Shown here piece by piece: positions 6,344 through 13,544 of a stretch of 16,961 bases of DNA. Origin of the DNA: Flemingiibacterium sp045587285 (GTDB taxonomy: Bacteria > Bacillota > Clostridia > Oscillospirales > CAG-272); the NCBI GenBank assembly GCA_045587285.1, contig JAZNBZ010000244.1, forward strand, positions 1 to 16,961, given 5' to 3'. The stretch's first letter is position 1. Each line of letters begins with the position of its first letter. Made by a program: the position numbers and the translations under genes. The notes under the pieces were generated by a model. That model saw only the letters and a program-made list of their open reading frames with translations. It made no database searches and was not told the origin of the DNA.

Positions 6344-6901
6344 ATGGCAAAGATCACGGATAAGGTAAAGGCAAAGAAGGAGAAGATAACCTTCTTCTCC
6401 GATTTCAAGGCATTCATCACCAAGGGTAATGTGCTCGATATGGCAGTCGGTGTTGTTGTCGGCGGTGCATTCAACGCTATCGTATCAGGCCTTGTTAACA
6501 ACATTATCAACCCAATCGTTGCACTTTTAACCAACGGCGTTGCTCTTAACGAGCTTAAGTGGGTTATCGTTGAGGCTGTTGCAGCTGATGAGGCTGCGGG
6601 AATTGCCGAGGTTGCCGAGGTCGCAGTTACATACGGTGCTTGGCTCCAGACTATTATCGACTTCTTCATTATCGCTCTTTCTGTATTTGTTGCAGTACGC
6701 TTCATAAAGAAGATGGAGCGCAAGATGAGTGCAAAGCAGACCGCAGCAGCAGAGGCTAAGGCTGCTGAGGAGAAGGCTATAGCTGACGCGAAGGCTGCCG
6801 AGGAAGCTGCCGCAGCAGAGGCTAAGGCTGCTGCAGAAAAGGCGGCTCTCGACGAGTTCTACGCAAATATTCGCGAGATCAGAGATTCGCTGAAGAAATA
6901 A
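6344..6901 (+). CDS. mscL: Large-conductance mechanosensitive channel MscL with long C-terminal coiled coil
   Basis: A pentameric membrane channel that opens under membrane tension and releases solutes in hypo-osmotic shock. The N-terminal amphipathic stretch FFSDFKAFITKGNVLDMAVG (17-36) leads into TM1 (about 30-58, with the Gly/Ala-rich pore face and NPIVALL), a periplasmic loop (about 64-97), and TM2 (about 98-120, ending in the RFIKKMER charge cluster). At 185 residues it is some 40-50 longer than typical MscL. The extra part, residues 133-176, is an Ala/Glu/Lys tail made of four 11-residue units, followed by a last helix. Codon choice is plainer than in its neighbours (many GCT, GCA and GTT), which hints at high expression. 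It is a single-gene unit with its own promoter and terminator. Confidence 0.96.
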   Translation: MAKITDKVKAKKEKITFFSDFKAFITKGNVLDMAVGVVVGGAFNAIVSGLVNNIINPIVALLTNGVALNELKWVIVEAVAADEAAGIAEVAEVAVTYGAWLQTIIDFFIIALSVFVAVRFIKKMERKMSAKQTAAAEAKAAEEKAIADAKAAEEAAAAEAKAAAEKAALDEFYANIREIRDSLKK

Positions 6902-6910
6902 GTGCTTATA

Positions 6911-6944
6911 CGAAAGCCTGCCGTTTAGTCGGCGGGCTTTTTCG
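6911..6944 (+). terminator. Intrinsic terminator of mscL
   Basis: AAAGCCTGCCG (6913-6923) pairs with CGGCGGGCTTT (6930-6940) over 11 bp with one G-T pair, followed by further Ts (the run is 6938-6942). It lies 11 nt behind the stop. Confidence 0.9.
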
Positions 6945-7015
6945 TTTGTAGGTAATCAAAAGCTAACCTTGAGCATATAGTTGTATGGCAAAGAACTATT
7001 TTTGAGGTGAGCGAC

Positions 7016-7291
7016 TTGTATTACGACAGTGATGAGCGGCCCAGACGGCTTGCTGCGTATCTGATAGAAGAAAAAAGCACGGTGCGAAATACCGCCGCCG
7101 TGTTCGGAATAAGCAAATCGACCGTACACAAGGACGTTTCCGTGCGGCTTGCAAGGATAGATCCCGTGCTCCACTCCGAGGTGCAGAAGGTGCTCGACAC
7201 CAACCGCTCGGAGCGGCATATACGCGGCGGTGACGCAACGCGCCGCAAATACGCGCTTGAGAAGGAAATGAAAAATACGGGTGATACGTAA
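7016..7291 (+). CDS. spoIIID: Sporulation transcription factor SpoIIID
   Basis: A small DNA-binding protein that, in Bacillus and Clostridium, switches sigma-E dependent genes and helps turn on sigma-K in the mother cell. The product of 91 residues (from the TTG) carries the family core: a helix-turn-helix with STVRNTAAVFGISKSTVHKD (21-40), the VSVRLARIDP block, and the basic C-terminal RHIRGGDATRRKYALEKE, which matches the second DNA-binding helix of SpoIIID. I prefer TTG 7016 as the start because GAGGTGA stands 5 nt before it; the GTG at 7007 lies inside that ribosome site. Its presence indicates an endospore former. It lies between mscL and recQ, each with its own signals, so it is probably monocistronic. 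Confidence 0.93.
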   Translation: MYYDSDERPRRLAAYLIEEKSTVRNTAAVFGISKSTVHKDVSVRLARIDPVLHSEVQKVLDTNRSERHIRGGDATRRKYALEKEMKNTGDT

Positions 7292-7314
7292 AGGAGCGAG
7301 AAATCGCTCCTTTT
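7290..7314 (+). terminator. Intrinsic terminator of spoIIID
   Basis: AAAGGAGCGA and TCGCTCCTTT form a 10-bp stem with a GAAA tetraloop, ending in four Ts. The stem starts inside the stop codon of spoIIID, so there is no spare spacing. Confidence 0.88.
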
Positions 7315-7326
7315 GCATTTTCAACC

Positions 7327-7355
7327 TTTACTTTTGGGTTAAAATGAGGTATAAT
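7327..7355 (+). promoter_or_regulatory. Sigma-A promoter of recQ
   Basis: TTTACT (7327-7332), 17 nt, perfect TATAAT (7350-7355), about 30 nt before the GTG start of recQ. Confidence 0.7.
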
Positions 7356-7384
7356 ATACTTATTAAGGTAAAGGCGGTGATTTC

Positions 7385-9214
7385 GTGGCAGGTAAGCACG
7401 ATATACTAAGGCAATATTACGGCTATACCTCGTTTCGCGAGGGACAGGAGCCTATTATAGATAATATTTTGGCAGGACGCGACGTGCTTGCGGTTATGCC
7501 GACGGGCGCGGGTAAGTCTATATGCTATCAGATTCCCGCAATGCTTATGCCCGGAATAACACTGGTTATTTCGCCGCTTATCTCGCTTATGAAGGATCAG
7601 GTCGGTGCATTAAATCAGAACGGTATTCGTGCAGCGTATCTTAACAGCTCGTTGACGCCAAGACAGTACGGTCTTGCTCTTGCCAACGTACGCGCAGGCG
7701 TTTACAAGATCATCTACGTTGCACCCGAGCGGCTTATGACCGACGGATTTCTCGAGCTTGTTCGCAATATGGACGTTTCGCTCGTAGCTGTGGACGAGGC
7801 ACACTGCGTTTCGCAGTGGGGACACGATTTCCGTCCGAGCTATACGGATATCGCCGATTTTGTGGAATCGTTCGCACGCCGTCCCGTTTTAGCGGCGTTT
7901 ACGGCGACCGCCACCGAGCAGGTCAAGGCGGATATACGCGAGCTTTTGAAGCTTCGCACGCCGTGGGAGATAACGACGGGCTTTGACCGACCGAATCTCT
8001 ACTTCGGCGTGACGGATACCTCGGCAAAGCTCGAATACATTCGCTCGTATTTGAGCGAAAACAAGAACAAATCGGGAATTATCTACGCTATGACGCGCAA
8101 AAACGTCGAAAAGGTCTACACCGCTCTTAACGACGCGGGCTATCCCGTTACGTACTATCACGCAGGGCTTTCCGACGGCGAGCGTATCCATAATCAGGAC
8201 GAGTTTATAAGCGACGCGAAGCCGATAATCGTCGCGACGAACGCGTTCGGTATGGGCATAGACAAGCCCGACGTGCAGTTTATCATTCACTACAATATGC
8301 CGCTGTCTATGGAGGCGTACTATCAGGAGGCAGGCCGCGCCGGACGTGACGGAAGCGAGGCGGATTGTATACTCCTTTATTCCGATGCGGACATACATAC
8401 GGCGAAATTCCTTATAGAAAATTCCGCACCCGAGGAGGAGGGGCTCGATGCCGAGGTGCTTGCGGCTGTAAAAAAACGCAGATACGAAAAGCTTGAAGAA
8501 ATGATCTCCTACTGTAGAACGACGGACTGCCTTCGCGGATATATTTTAAGCTATTTCGGCGAGCGTCAAAGGACGTATGCGTGCGGCAAGTGTACGTCCT
8601 GCCGCGGAGAATTTGAAACGTTTGACGTTACCGATATAGTTCGTGCCGTTCGCGTCGCCGTTGACGTTACGGGCGAGCGGTACGGAGCGGCGTTTATCGC
8701 GGACTATCTGCACGGAATTGACGACGGGCGAATGGCGGCGATGGGGCTTACGTACGAGCGCGGATTCGGTATGCTCGAGCGCGTTTCCACCACCGTTATA
8801 CGCGACGTTATCTCGCGTATGGTAGAATCGGGAATGCTCGCGCGCAGCACGGGACAGTACCCGACGCTGTCAATAACGCGCGAGCTTGATGAGTTTATCG
8901 CCTCGGGCAAGCGACTTACGCTTAAAAAGCGCCGCACGCCCGTTTCAAATTCCCGAAGGGGCAAAAAGAATGCGCCTATGCTTGACGATAGTATGGACGC
9001 GGAGCTTTACGAAAAGCTTCGCAAATTCCGACGCGATACGGCAGAGCGCAAGGGTGTGCCTGCGTACGTAATATTCACGGATATGACGCTTCGCTCTCTT
9101 GCGTCGGTGAAGCCAAAGAATACGTACGAGCTTATGAGAGTGCACGGTATTGGCGAGGACAAGGCGCAGAAATACGGTACGGCGATAATAAATATCATTA
9201 AAGGTATGGGATAA
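7385..9214 (+). CDS. recQ: ATP-dependent DNA helicase RecQ
   Basis: A 3'-to-5' DNA helicase of recombination repair and replication restart. The 609 residues contain all RecQ parts. Motif I is MPTGAGKS (38-45). Motif II is DEAH (137-140) and runs into the RecQ-specific aromatic-rich loop CVSQWGHDFRPSY. FTATAT (172-177) and the motif VI block QEAGRAGRDG (314-323) follow. The zinc site uses Cys377, Cys382, Cys400 and Cys403, with Cys406 nearby. A winged helix covers about 410-510, and a C-terminal HRDC domain about 535-609 (VPAYVIFTDMTLRSLA, then HGIG). The start is a GTG preceded by GGTGA. Nothing is missing. It has its own promoter and a strong terminator, so it is a single-gene unit. Confidence 0.97.
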   Translation: MAGKHDILRQYYGYTSFREGQEPIIDNILAGRDVLAVMPTGAGKSICYQIPAMLMPGITLVISPLISLMKDQVGALNQNGIRAAYLNSSLTPRQYGLALANVRAGVYKIIYVAPERLMTDGFLELVRNMDVSLVAVDEAHCVSQWGHDFRPSYTDIADFVESFARRPVLAAFTATATEQVKADIRELLKLRTPWEITTGFDRPNLYFGVTDTSAKLEYIRSYLSENKNKSGIIYAMTRKNVEKVYTALNDAGYPVTYYHAGLSDGERIHNQDEFISDAKPIIVATNAFGMGIDKPDVQFIIHYNMPLSMEAYYQEAGRAGRDGSEADCILLYSDADIHTAKFLIENSAPEEEGLDAEVLAAVKKRRYEKLEEMISYCRTTDCLRGYILSYFGERQRTYACGKCTSCRGEFETFDVTDIVRAVRVAVDVTGERYGAAFIADYLHGIDDGRMAAMGLTYERGFGMLERVSTTVIRDVISRMVESGMLARSTGQYPTLSITRELDEFIASGKRLTLKKRRTPVSNSRRGKKNAPMLDDSMDAELYEKLRKFRRDTAERKGVPAYVIFTDMTLRSLASVKPKNTYELMRVHGIGEDKAQKYGTAIINIIKGMG

Positions 9215-9230
9215 ACAGAATAAATTTTTC

Positions 9231-9263
9231 GCCTCGGGCGGCGTTTGCCGCTCGAGGCTTTTT
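9231..9263 (+). terminator. Intrinsic terminator of recQ
   Basis: GCCTCGGGCGGC (9231-9242) and GCCGCTCGAGGC (9247-9258) give a 12-bp stem with one G-T pair and a GTTT loop, followed directly by five Ts. Confidence 0.92.
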
Positions 9264-9294
9264 GTGCTTAATAAAATTTCATAGGCGTGTGATT

Positions 9295-9327
9295 TTGACA
9301 AATTTTTCGCTTGCTTTTGGATATAAT
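9295..9327 (+). promoter_or_regulatory. Tentative promoter of the glgCD unit
   Basis: A perfect TTGACA (9295-9300) and a perfect TATAAT (9322-9327) stand before glgC, but 21 nt apart rather than 17. Either the spacing demands an activator, or only one of the boxes is used. The leader to the glgC ATG would be about 95 nt and holds a short ACGGC/GCCGT dyad just before the ribosome site. Confidence 0.4.
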
Positions 9328-9427
9328 TATGAGTGAAATGATTTTGCGCAGTATTTTTCGCGCTCTTTTTGAATATCTATGAAGGGAAGAAATACGGCGT
9401 ACGGACGAGCCGTCACAGGAGGTAACT

Positions 9428-10648
9428 ATGTATAGGAAAAAAGAATGTGTCGCTATGCTTCTCGCAGGCGGTCAGGGAAGCAGACTTTACACGCTAACGG
9501 AAAAAACGGCGAAGCCTGCCGTACCGTTTGGAGCGAAATACCGAATTATTGATTTCACGCTGTCAAACTGTATTAACTCGGGCATTGATACGGTTGGCGT
9601 GCTGACGCAGTATCAACCGCTCGTTTTAAACGAGTATATCGGCAACGGACAGCCGTGGGACCTTGACCGAATGAACGGCGGCGTTATGGTATTGCCGCCG
9701 TATCAGGGTAAGGATTCTGCGGATTGGTACCGCGGTACGGCGAACGCTATCTATCAGAATCTTAATTTCATCGACCGATACGAGCCCGAATACGTGCTCG
9801 TTCTGTCGGGCGACCACATTTACAGTATGGATTACAGCAAGATGCTCGACTGCCACAAAAAAAGCGGCGCATCTGCTACGATTGCAGTCATAAACGTACC
9901 GATAAATGAGGCGAGCCGCTTTGGGATAATGAACACGGACAGCGACGGGCGGATAGTCGAATTCGAGGAAAAGCCCGCGCATCCCAAGAGCACCAAGGCG
10001 TCAATGGGCATCTATATCTTTAACAAGAAAATACTCTCGCACTACCTCGTGGCGGATGAAAACGATCCTACGTCCTCGAACGATTTTGGCAAAAACATTA
10101 TCCCCTCTATGCTTGCGGCAGGCGAGAAAATGTACGCTTATGAATTCAGCGGATATTGGAAGGATGTCGGCACGGTTGAAAGCCTTTGGCAGGCGAATAT
10201 GGATCTGCTTGGGGAGGAGCCTGCGCTTGATCTGTCAGGCTCGGATCTTCGCATATATTCGCGAAATCTTATACGCGCGCCGCATCGCATCGGCGAGGAT
10301 GCAACTGTGAAAAACTCTATTATCACAGAGGGCTGTGAGGTGCACGGCTTCGTGGAAAATTCAATACTTTTCGGCGGCGTTCGCGTTGAGCGAGGTGCAT
10401 ACGTACGCAACTCGATAATTATGAGCGACTGCACGGTTAAGGAAAATGCGGCGGTGAGGTACAGCATCGTTGATGCAGGCGTAACGGTCGGAGCGGGAGC
10501 CGAGGTCGGCGGCGACAAGGAGCGCGGCAAGGCGATAACCCTTATCGGTGCGGACGTACGCATACCGAGCGGTACCGTTATTCCGGCAGGCGATATGGTA
10601 AACGGTGAGTATATTTTAAATGCTACTACCAAAAGAGGCGAGGTGTAA
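9428..10648 (+). CDS. glgC: Glucose-1-phosphate adenylyltransferase, catalytic subunit GlgC
   Basis: Makes ADP-glucose from ATP and glucose-1-phosphate, the committed step of glycogen synthesis. The 406 residues begin with the nucleotide loop LAGGQGSRL (12-20) and the following TAKPAVPFG. The YRIIDFTLSNCINSG block, the catalytic-site SGDHIY (127-132) and the sugar-phosphate region EFEEKP come next, with a left-handed beta-helix of hexapeptide-like repeats in the last 130 residues. AGGAGG lies 5 nt before the ATG. The stop is 2 nt before the ATG of glgD, so the two are made together, as in other Firmicutes where GlgC and GlgD form the active hetero-oligomer. No glycogen synthase, phosphorylase or branching enzyme gene is in the window. 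Confidence 0.97.
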   Translation: MYRKKECVAMLLAGGQGSRLYTLTEKTAKPAVPFGAKYRIIDFTLSNCINSGIDTVGVLTQYQPLVLNEYIGNGQPWDLDRMNGGVMVLPPYQGKDSADWYRGTANAIYQNLNFIDRYEPEYVLVLSGDHIYSMDYSKMLDCHKKSGASATIAVINVPINEASRFGIMNTDSDGRIVEFEEKPAHPKSTKASMGIYIFNKKILSHYLVADENDPTSSNDFGKNIIPSMLAAGEKMYAYEFSGYWKDVGTVESLWQANMDLLGEEPALDLSGSDLRIYSRNLIRAPHRIGEDATVKNSIITEGCEVHGFVENSILFGGVRVERGAYVRNSIIMSDCTVKENAAVRYSIVDAGVTVGAGAEVGGDKERGKAITLIGADVRIPSGTVIPAGDMVNGEYILNATTKRGEV

Positions 10649-10650
10649 GA

Positions 10651-11784
10651 ATGTCCGTACAAGGTATCATATTTTCAAATCTTCACGATAAAAACATCGC
10701 AGAGCTGACACGCAGACGCACGATGGCGTCCGTGCCGTATGCCTGCCGTTACCGACTTATCGACTTCGCGCTGTCGAATATGGTGAACTCGGGAATAAGC
10801 TCGATAAGCGTTATCACTCACTATAACTATCAGTCGCTTATGGATCATATCGGCTCGGGCAAGGACTGGGACCTCGCGCGCCGCTCGGGCGGTATTAAGA
10901 TGCTTCCGCCGCACGTCACGGCGTTCTCGAACACGCAGAATGCGCTCTACAATACACGCCTCGAGGCATTAAAGAGTGTCAACTATTCCATTTCCCGTTT
11001 CACGGCAGACCACGTCGTGCTCTCCGACTGCGACGTGATATGCAACATTGACCTTAACGATATGATAAACGACCATATCGAAAACGGTGCGGATATTACT
11101 ATGGCGGTCAAGCGCGTGCTTTTGACAAAGGATAACTGTAAGCGAAACGTTGTCGTCGATTCGGACGGCTCGGGGCGTATCACCGACGTTATGGCGTACC
11201 CGACGAACGTAACGGGGTACCGCGACGTTGACCTTAACATTCTCGTTATCAACCGCGAGTATCTTCAGTCAATCGTGCTCGATGCGCTCTCGCACGGCTA
11301 CACGAGCTTTAACCGCGACGTGCTCTCGCGCGGTGCACCTCGCCGCAACTATCGCGTATACCGATACGACGGCTATTTTGCAACGATAAGCTCGATGGAG
11401 GACTACTATATGCACTCAATGGAGCTACTTGGCGACAGCGTCGGGCGTGAGCAGCTTTTCGGTGTCAAAAACCGCCCCGTTTACACGAAGGTGCGTAACT
11501 CCGCACCCACCAAGTATACGAACGGCGCGAGCGTGTCAAATTCGCTCGTTGCGGACGGATGTATTATAGACGGAACGGTAGAAAGCTCCATTCTCTTTCG
11601 CGGCGTTAAGATAGGCAAGGGAACGACGGTTAAAAATTCGATACTGTTTCAGGATACGGTAACCGGCGAGAACGTATTTTTAAACGCGGTGATAGCGGAC
11701 AAAAACGTCGTAATACGCGACGGACGGCATCTGTCGGGACACGAAACGCAGCCGTTCTTTATCGAAAAGGAAAAAATGATATAA
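10651..11784 (+). CDS. glgD: Glucose-1-phosphate adenylyltransferase regulatory subunit GlgD
   Basis: A 377-residue paralogue of GlgC that raises the activity of the GlgC/GlgD complex. The fold is kept (YRLIDFALSNMVNSGI at 34-49, and a beta-helix C-terminus with NSILFQDTVTGENV), but the nucleotide loop is lost: where GlgC reads LAGGQGSRL, this protein has IFSNLHDKNIAEL. In place of SGDHIY there is SDCDVI (125-130). That is the known pattern of GlgD and marks it as non-catalytic. It starts 2 nt after glgC, with AGGCGAGG as ribosome site inside the end of glgC, and is followed after 10 nt by the next gene. Confidence 0.96.
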   Translation: MSVQGIIFSNLHDKNIAELTRRRTMASVPYACRYRLIDFALSNMVNSGISSISVITHYNYQSLMDHIGSGKDWDLARRSGGIKMLPPHVTAFSNTQNALYNTRLEALKSVNYSISRFTADHVVLSDCDVICNIDLNDMINDHIENGADITMAVKRVLLTKDNCKRNVVVDSDGSGRITDVMAYPTNVTGYRDVDLNILVINREYLQSIVLDALSHGYTSFNRDVLSRGAPRRNYRVYRYDGYFATISSMEDYYMHSMELLGDSVGREQLFGVKNRPVYTKVRNSAPTKYTNGASVSNSLVADGCIIDGTVESSILFRGVKIGKGTTVKNSILFQDTVTGENVFLNAVIADKNVVIRDGRHLSGHETQPFFIEKEKMI

Positions 11785-11794
11785 AGGAGAAAAA

Positions 11795-12268
11795 ATGCTC
11801 GCATACACCTCTTATAAATTTATAGACAAAAAAATAAAACACGAAAAATATTCACTATATCGCGGCGAGTGCAGAAATAGCACCGACTTTAATATAGGCG
11901 ACTCGCTTATACTCGCGTGCCTTGTACCGCGCGAATTTTGCGTGCTTGGAGCGAGAATGGAGCTTTACCGCGATGAGGATATGTCCACGCGCAGTATCAG
12001 GGCGGCGAGATGCGGATTTGACGGAGAGAACGATATTTTCACGGTAGCGGTTACCTTGTCGGATATTTGCGTGTCAAAGCGCGGCGGACGCTTCGCATAC
12101 GCGTTTTTTCTGCAAACACCGTACGGAGTGCTCTGGGCTTCAAGCGACGGCGTGACGGCAGAGGCGCGTGAGGCGGTAGACTTCGGAGAATTTCGCGTTC
12201 TGGCACGCGATGGTGAACGTGCACAAAATGAGCCGCGTCAAATTGTGCAAACAACTGAAAATCTGTAA
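11795..12268 (+). CDS. Small protein resembling a lone N-terminal domain of a GH13 amylase
   Basis: A 157-residue protein with AAAGGAG before its ATG, 10 nt behind glgD, and so part of the glycogen unit. I do not recognise a named family. The layout (GDSLILACLVPRE at 35-47, ELYRDED at 57-62, then GRFAYAFFLQTPYGVLWASSDG at 98-119, ending in EFRVLARDG at 132-140) resembles the beta-sandwich domain found before the catalytic barrel in clostridial GH13 amylases and pullulanases. In those, the barrel would begin directly after the last strand; here the protein ends after 17 polar residues. No signal peptide or membrane segment is seen. It may be a glycogen-binding accessory protein or the remnant of a truncated enzyme. 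The resemblance is by eye and needs a profile search. Confidence 0.6.
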   Translation: MLAYTSYKFIDKKIKHEKYSLYRGECRNSTDFNIGDSLILACLVPREFCVLGARMELYRDEDMSTRSIRAARCGFDGENDIFTVAVTLSDICVSKRGGRFAYAFFLQTPYGVLWASSDGVTAEAREAVDFGEFRVLARDGERAQNEPRQIVQTTENL

Positions 12269-12283
12269 TTTGCAGAAGCCCGC

Positions 12284-12312
12284 TTCAATTTTGCGCGAAT
12301 ATATGGTATAAT
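12284..12312 (+). promoter_or_regulatory. Sigma-A promoter with extended -10
   Basis: TTCAAT (12284-12289), 17 nt, perfect TATAAT (12307-12312) preceded by TGG, which gives the extended -10 form. It lies 16 nt behind the stop of the upstream gene and about 50 nt before the next start. I see no terminator between the glg unit and this promoter, so read-through is possible. Confidence 0.75.
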
Positions 12313-12360
12313 TCTATTTGAATATGGTATATAGCCAAAACAAAACGGAGGATTACTACT

Positions 12361-12783
12361 ATGAAAATGCGCGTGCTTTACGCAACCAAGAAGAAAAAGC
12401 TCATAAGCGTTGCCGAGCTTATCACCAATAACTATGCAACGGATAAGATCAACTGTATGGATACAATTCCGCCTGCATACTCCTGCGACAATATGCGCCT
12501 CGTCGTTATTCTTGCAACTGTAGGTAAGGATGCGCCGAATTCGCTCGTTCTGTTCTGCAAGGAGCTTACAAAGGCGAGAAGCGCTAACGTTGCTTTCGTT
12601 ATCGACGGTCCCGAGGAGGGCGCAAAGGTTCTTATCGACGCTGTTAAGTCGGCAGGCTCGAACGCTATTGAGGACGTTCTCTACATCAAGGGCGGACTTC
12701 CGTTCCTTGGCGGCAGCGTAAAGGACGAGGAGAAGGCGGCTGTTACCGCTTGGATGGATAAGATCTCCGCAAACCTCGCGTAA
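12361..12783 (+). CDS. Flavodoxin-like protein without a recognisable FMN P-loop
   Basis: A 140-residue cytoplasmic protein with an alternating strand/helix pattern like flavodoxin: MRVLYATKKKKLISVAELI (3-21), DKINCMDT (28-35), LVVILATVGKDAPNSLVLFCKEL (47-69, as in the xPTxGxxPxxLxxF segment), and VAFVID with a long C-terminal helix pair. The loop after the first strand should read S/T-x-T-G-N-T to hold the FMN phosphate, but here it is ATKKKK, so flavin binding in the usual way is unlikely. GGAGG precedes the ATG. The gene has its own strong promoter and terminator, and its codon choice suggests good expression. The role is unknown: electron carrier with another cofactor, regulator or binding protein. 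Confidence 0.72.
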   Translation: MKMRVLYATKKKKLISVAELITNNYATDKINCMDTIPPAYSCDNMRLVVILATVGKDAPNSLVLFCKELTKARSANVAFVIDGPEEGAKVLIDAVKSAGSNAIEDVLYIKGGLPFLGGSVKDEEKAAVTAWMDKISANLA

Positions 12784-12795
12784 AATTAAAACAAG

Positions 12796-12831
12796 TGCCC
12801 GTCAGAGCATCGCTCTGACGGGCATATTTTT
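12796..12831. terminator. Hairpin terminator shared by two convergent genes
   Basis: TGCCCGTCAGAGC (12796-12808) and GCTCTGACGGGCA (12812-12824) pair perfectly over 13 bp around a 3-nt loop. On the plus strand TATTTTT follows; on the minus strand ACTTGTTTTAATTTT follows. It should therefore stop the flavodoxin-like gene from the left, and less sharply the lipoprotein gene from the right, whose stop codon is only 6 nt away. Confidence 0.88.
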
Positions 12832-13483
12832 ATTCGGTTATCTGTGCGCCGCCCCACTCAACGGCGGTGAAGCCTACTCGCTCGGGAGCGGTAAGCTCCT
12901 GCGCTTCGATATCAACGGGCGCATCAACGCCCTTCCACGCCATAAACACGCGGATAAGCGTGTCGGGTGCGGGAGTTATATTGAGCTCGGCGTTGTCGGT
13001 GTACGCTTCGTATTGGAACGAGATGAGGTTGTATTCATTCACCTCCATACGAGGCAGCCAGTATATGATAAATTCGTTTGCCTCGCGCTCGGTAAGACCG
13101 AGCCTTGCGAGCGCGGCCTCCAAAAATGCGGCGGTGTCCTCGCCCTTTACACAGAAGCCCTTTGTAAGGTCGTATTCGGCGTCGCTTTCGCCCTCCCAGT
13201 AAAGGCAGTAGTATTCGCGTCCCGTGGCGTCAGTCAGCGTGCCGTCAGGCGAGGCGGTAACGTACCAGCCGTCTATATACGTCGGATACGTCGCCGTGAG
13301 CGTGCCGTTATAGCCGAGCGTCACGGATACGTCGGTCACGATTTCGGGATAGAGGTAGATAACGGGCTTTTCGGCGCGAACGTCCCAAGGCATTTCGATG
13401 GGATTTTTTAATTCGCCCCAGTCGCAGGATGCGAGGAGCGTCAAGGCTGAAATTGCGAGCAAAAATGCAATAATCTTTTTCAT
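12830..13483 (-). CDS. Lipoprotein with KPVIYLYPE motif, function unknown
   Basis: A 217-residue exported lipoprotein. A lysine start, a hydrophobic core and the lipobox LLASC (16-20) predict signal peptidase II cleavage before Cys20, anchoring the protein on the outer face of the membrane. After a short linker comes KPVIYLYPE (39-47), the hallmark of a conserved clostridial protein group with no known function. A beta-rich region follows (TATYPTYIDGWYVTASPDG), then LGLTEREANEFIIYWLPRME (about 149-168) and APDTLIRVFMAWKGVDAPV. The ATG at 13483 has AAGGAGG 9 nt upstream; the frame is open 63 nt further, but that extension covers the promoter. An ECF-type promoter (13518-13542) suggests envelope-stress control. 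Confidence 0.85.
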   Translation of the reverse strand: MKKIIAFLLAISALTLLASCDWGELKNPIEMPWDVRAEKPVIYLYPEIVTDVSVTLGYNGTLTATYPTYIDGWYVTASPDGTLTDATGREYYCLYWEGESDAEYDLTKGFCVKGEDTAAFLEAALARLGLTEREANEFIIYWLPRMEVNEYNLISFQYEAYTDNAELNITPAPDTLIRVFMAWKGVDAPVDIEAQELTAPERVGFTAVEWGGAQITE

Positions 13484-13517
13484 TTTGGTGGCCTCCTTGT
13501 GTTGTGGTAATCTATTA

Positions 13518-13542
13518 GACGAATCCAAAAGAAAAAAGTTCC
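13518..13542 (-). promoter_or_regulatory. Probable ECF-sigma promoter of the lipoprotein gene
   Basis: On the minus strand GGAAC (13538-13542), followed by a T-rich 16-nt spacer and CGTC (13518-13521). GGAAC/CGTC with 16-17 nt between is the classic ECF promoter form. No sigma-A promoter with good hexamers and spacing is visible here. The start of transcription would fall near 13508, with a leader of about 25 nt that just includes the ribosome site. No ECF sigma gene lies in the window. Confidence 0.6.
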
Positions 13543-13544
13543 GC

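Noticed and set aside
6073..6723. Minus-strand open frame of 216 codons across the araC/mscL junction
   Set aside because: It overlaps two well-supported plus-strand genes and the mscL promoter; its low-complexity serine/alanine/threonine stretch is the reverse of the MscL coding sequence.
6974..6981. CATATAGT upstream of spoIIID as a sigma-E -10 box
   Set aside because: It fits CATAnAnT loosely and the gene is expected to be sigma-E controlled, but the region about 14 nt further upstream (TAATCAA) does not resemble a sigma-E -35 element, so I did not annotate it.
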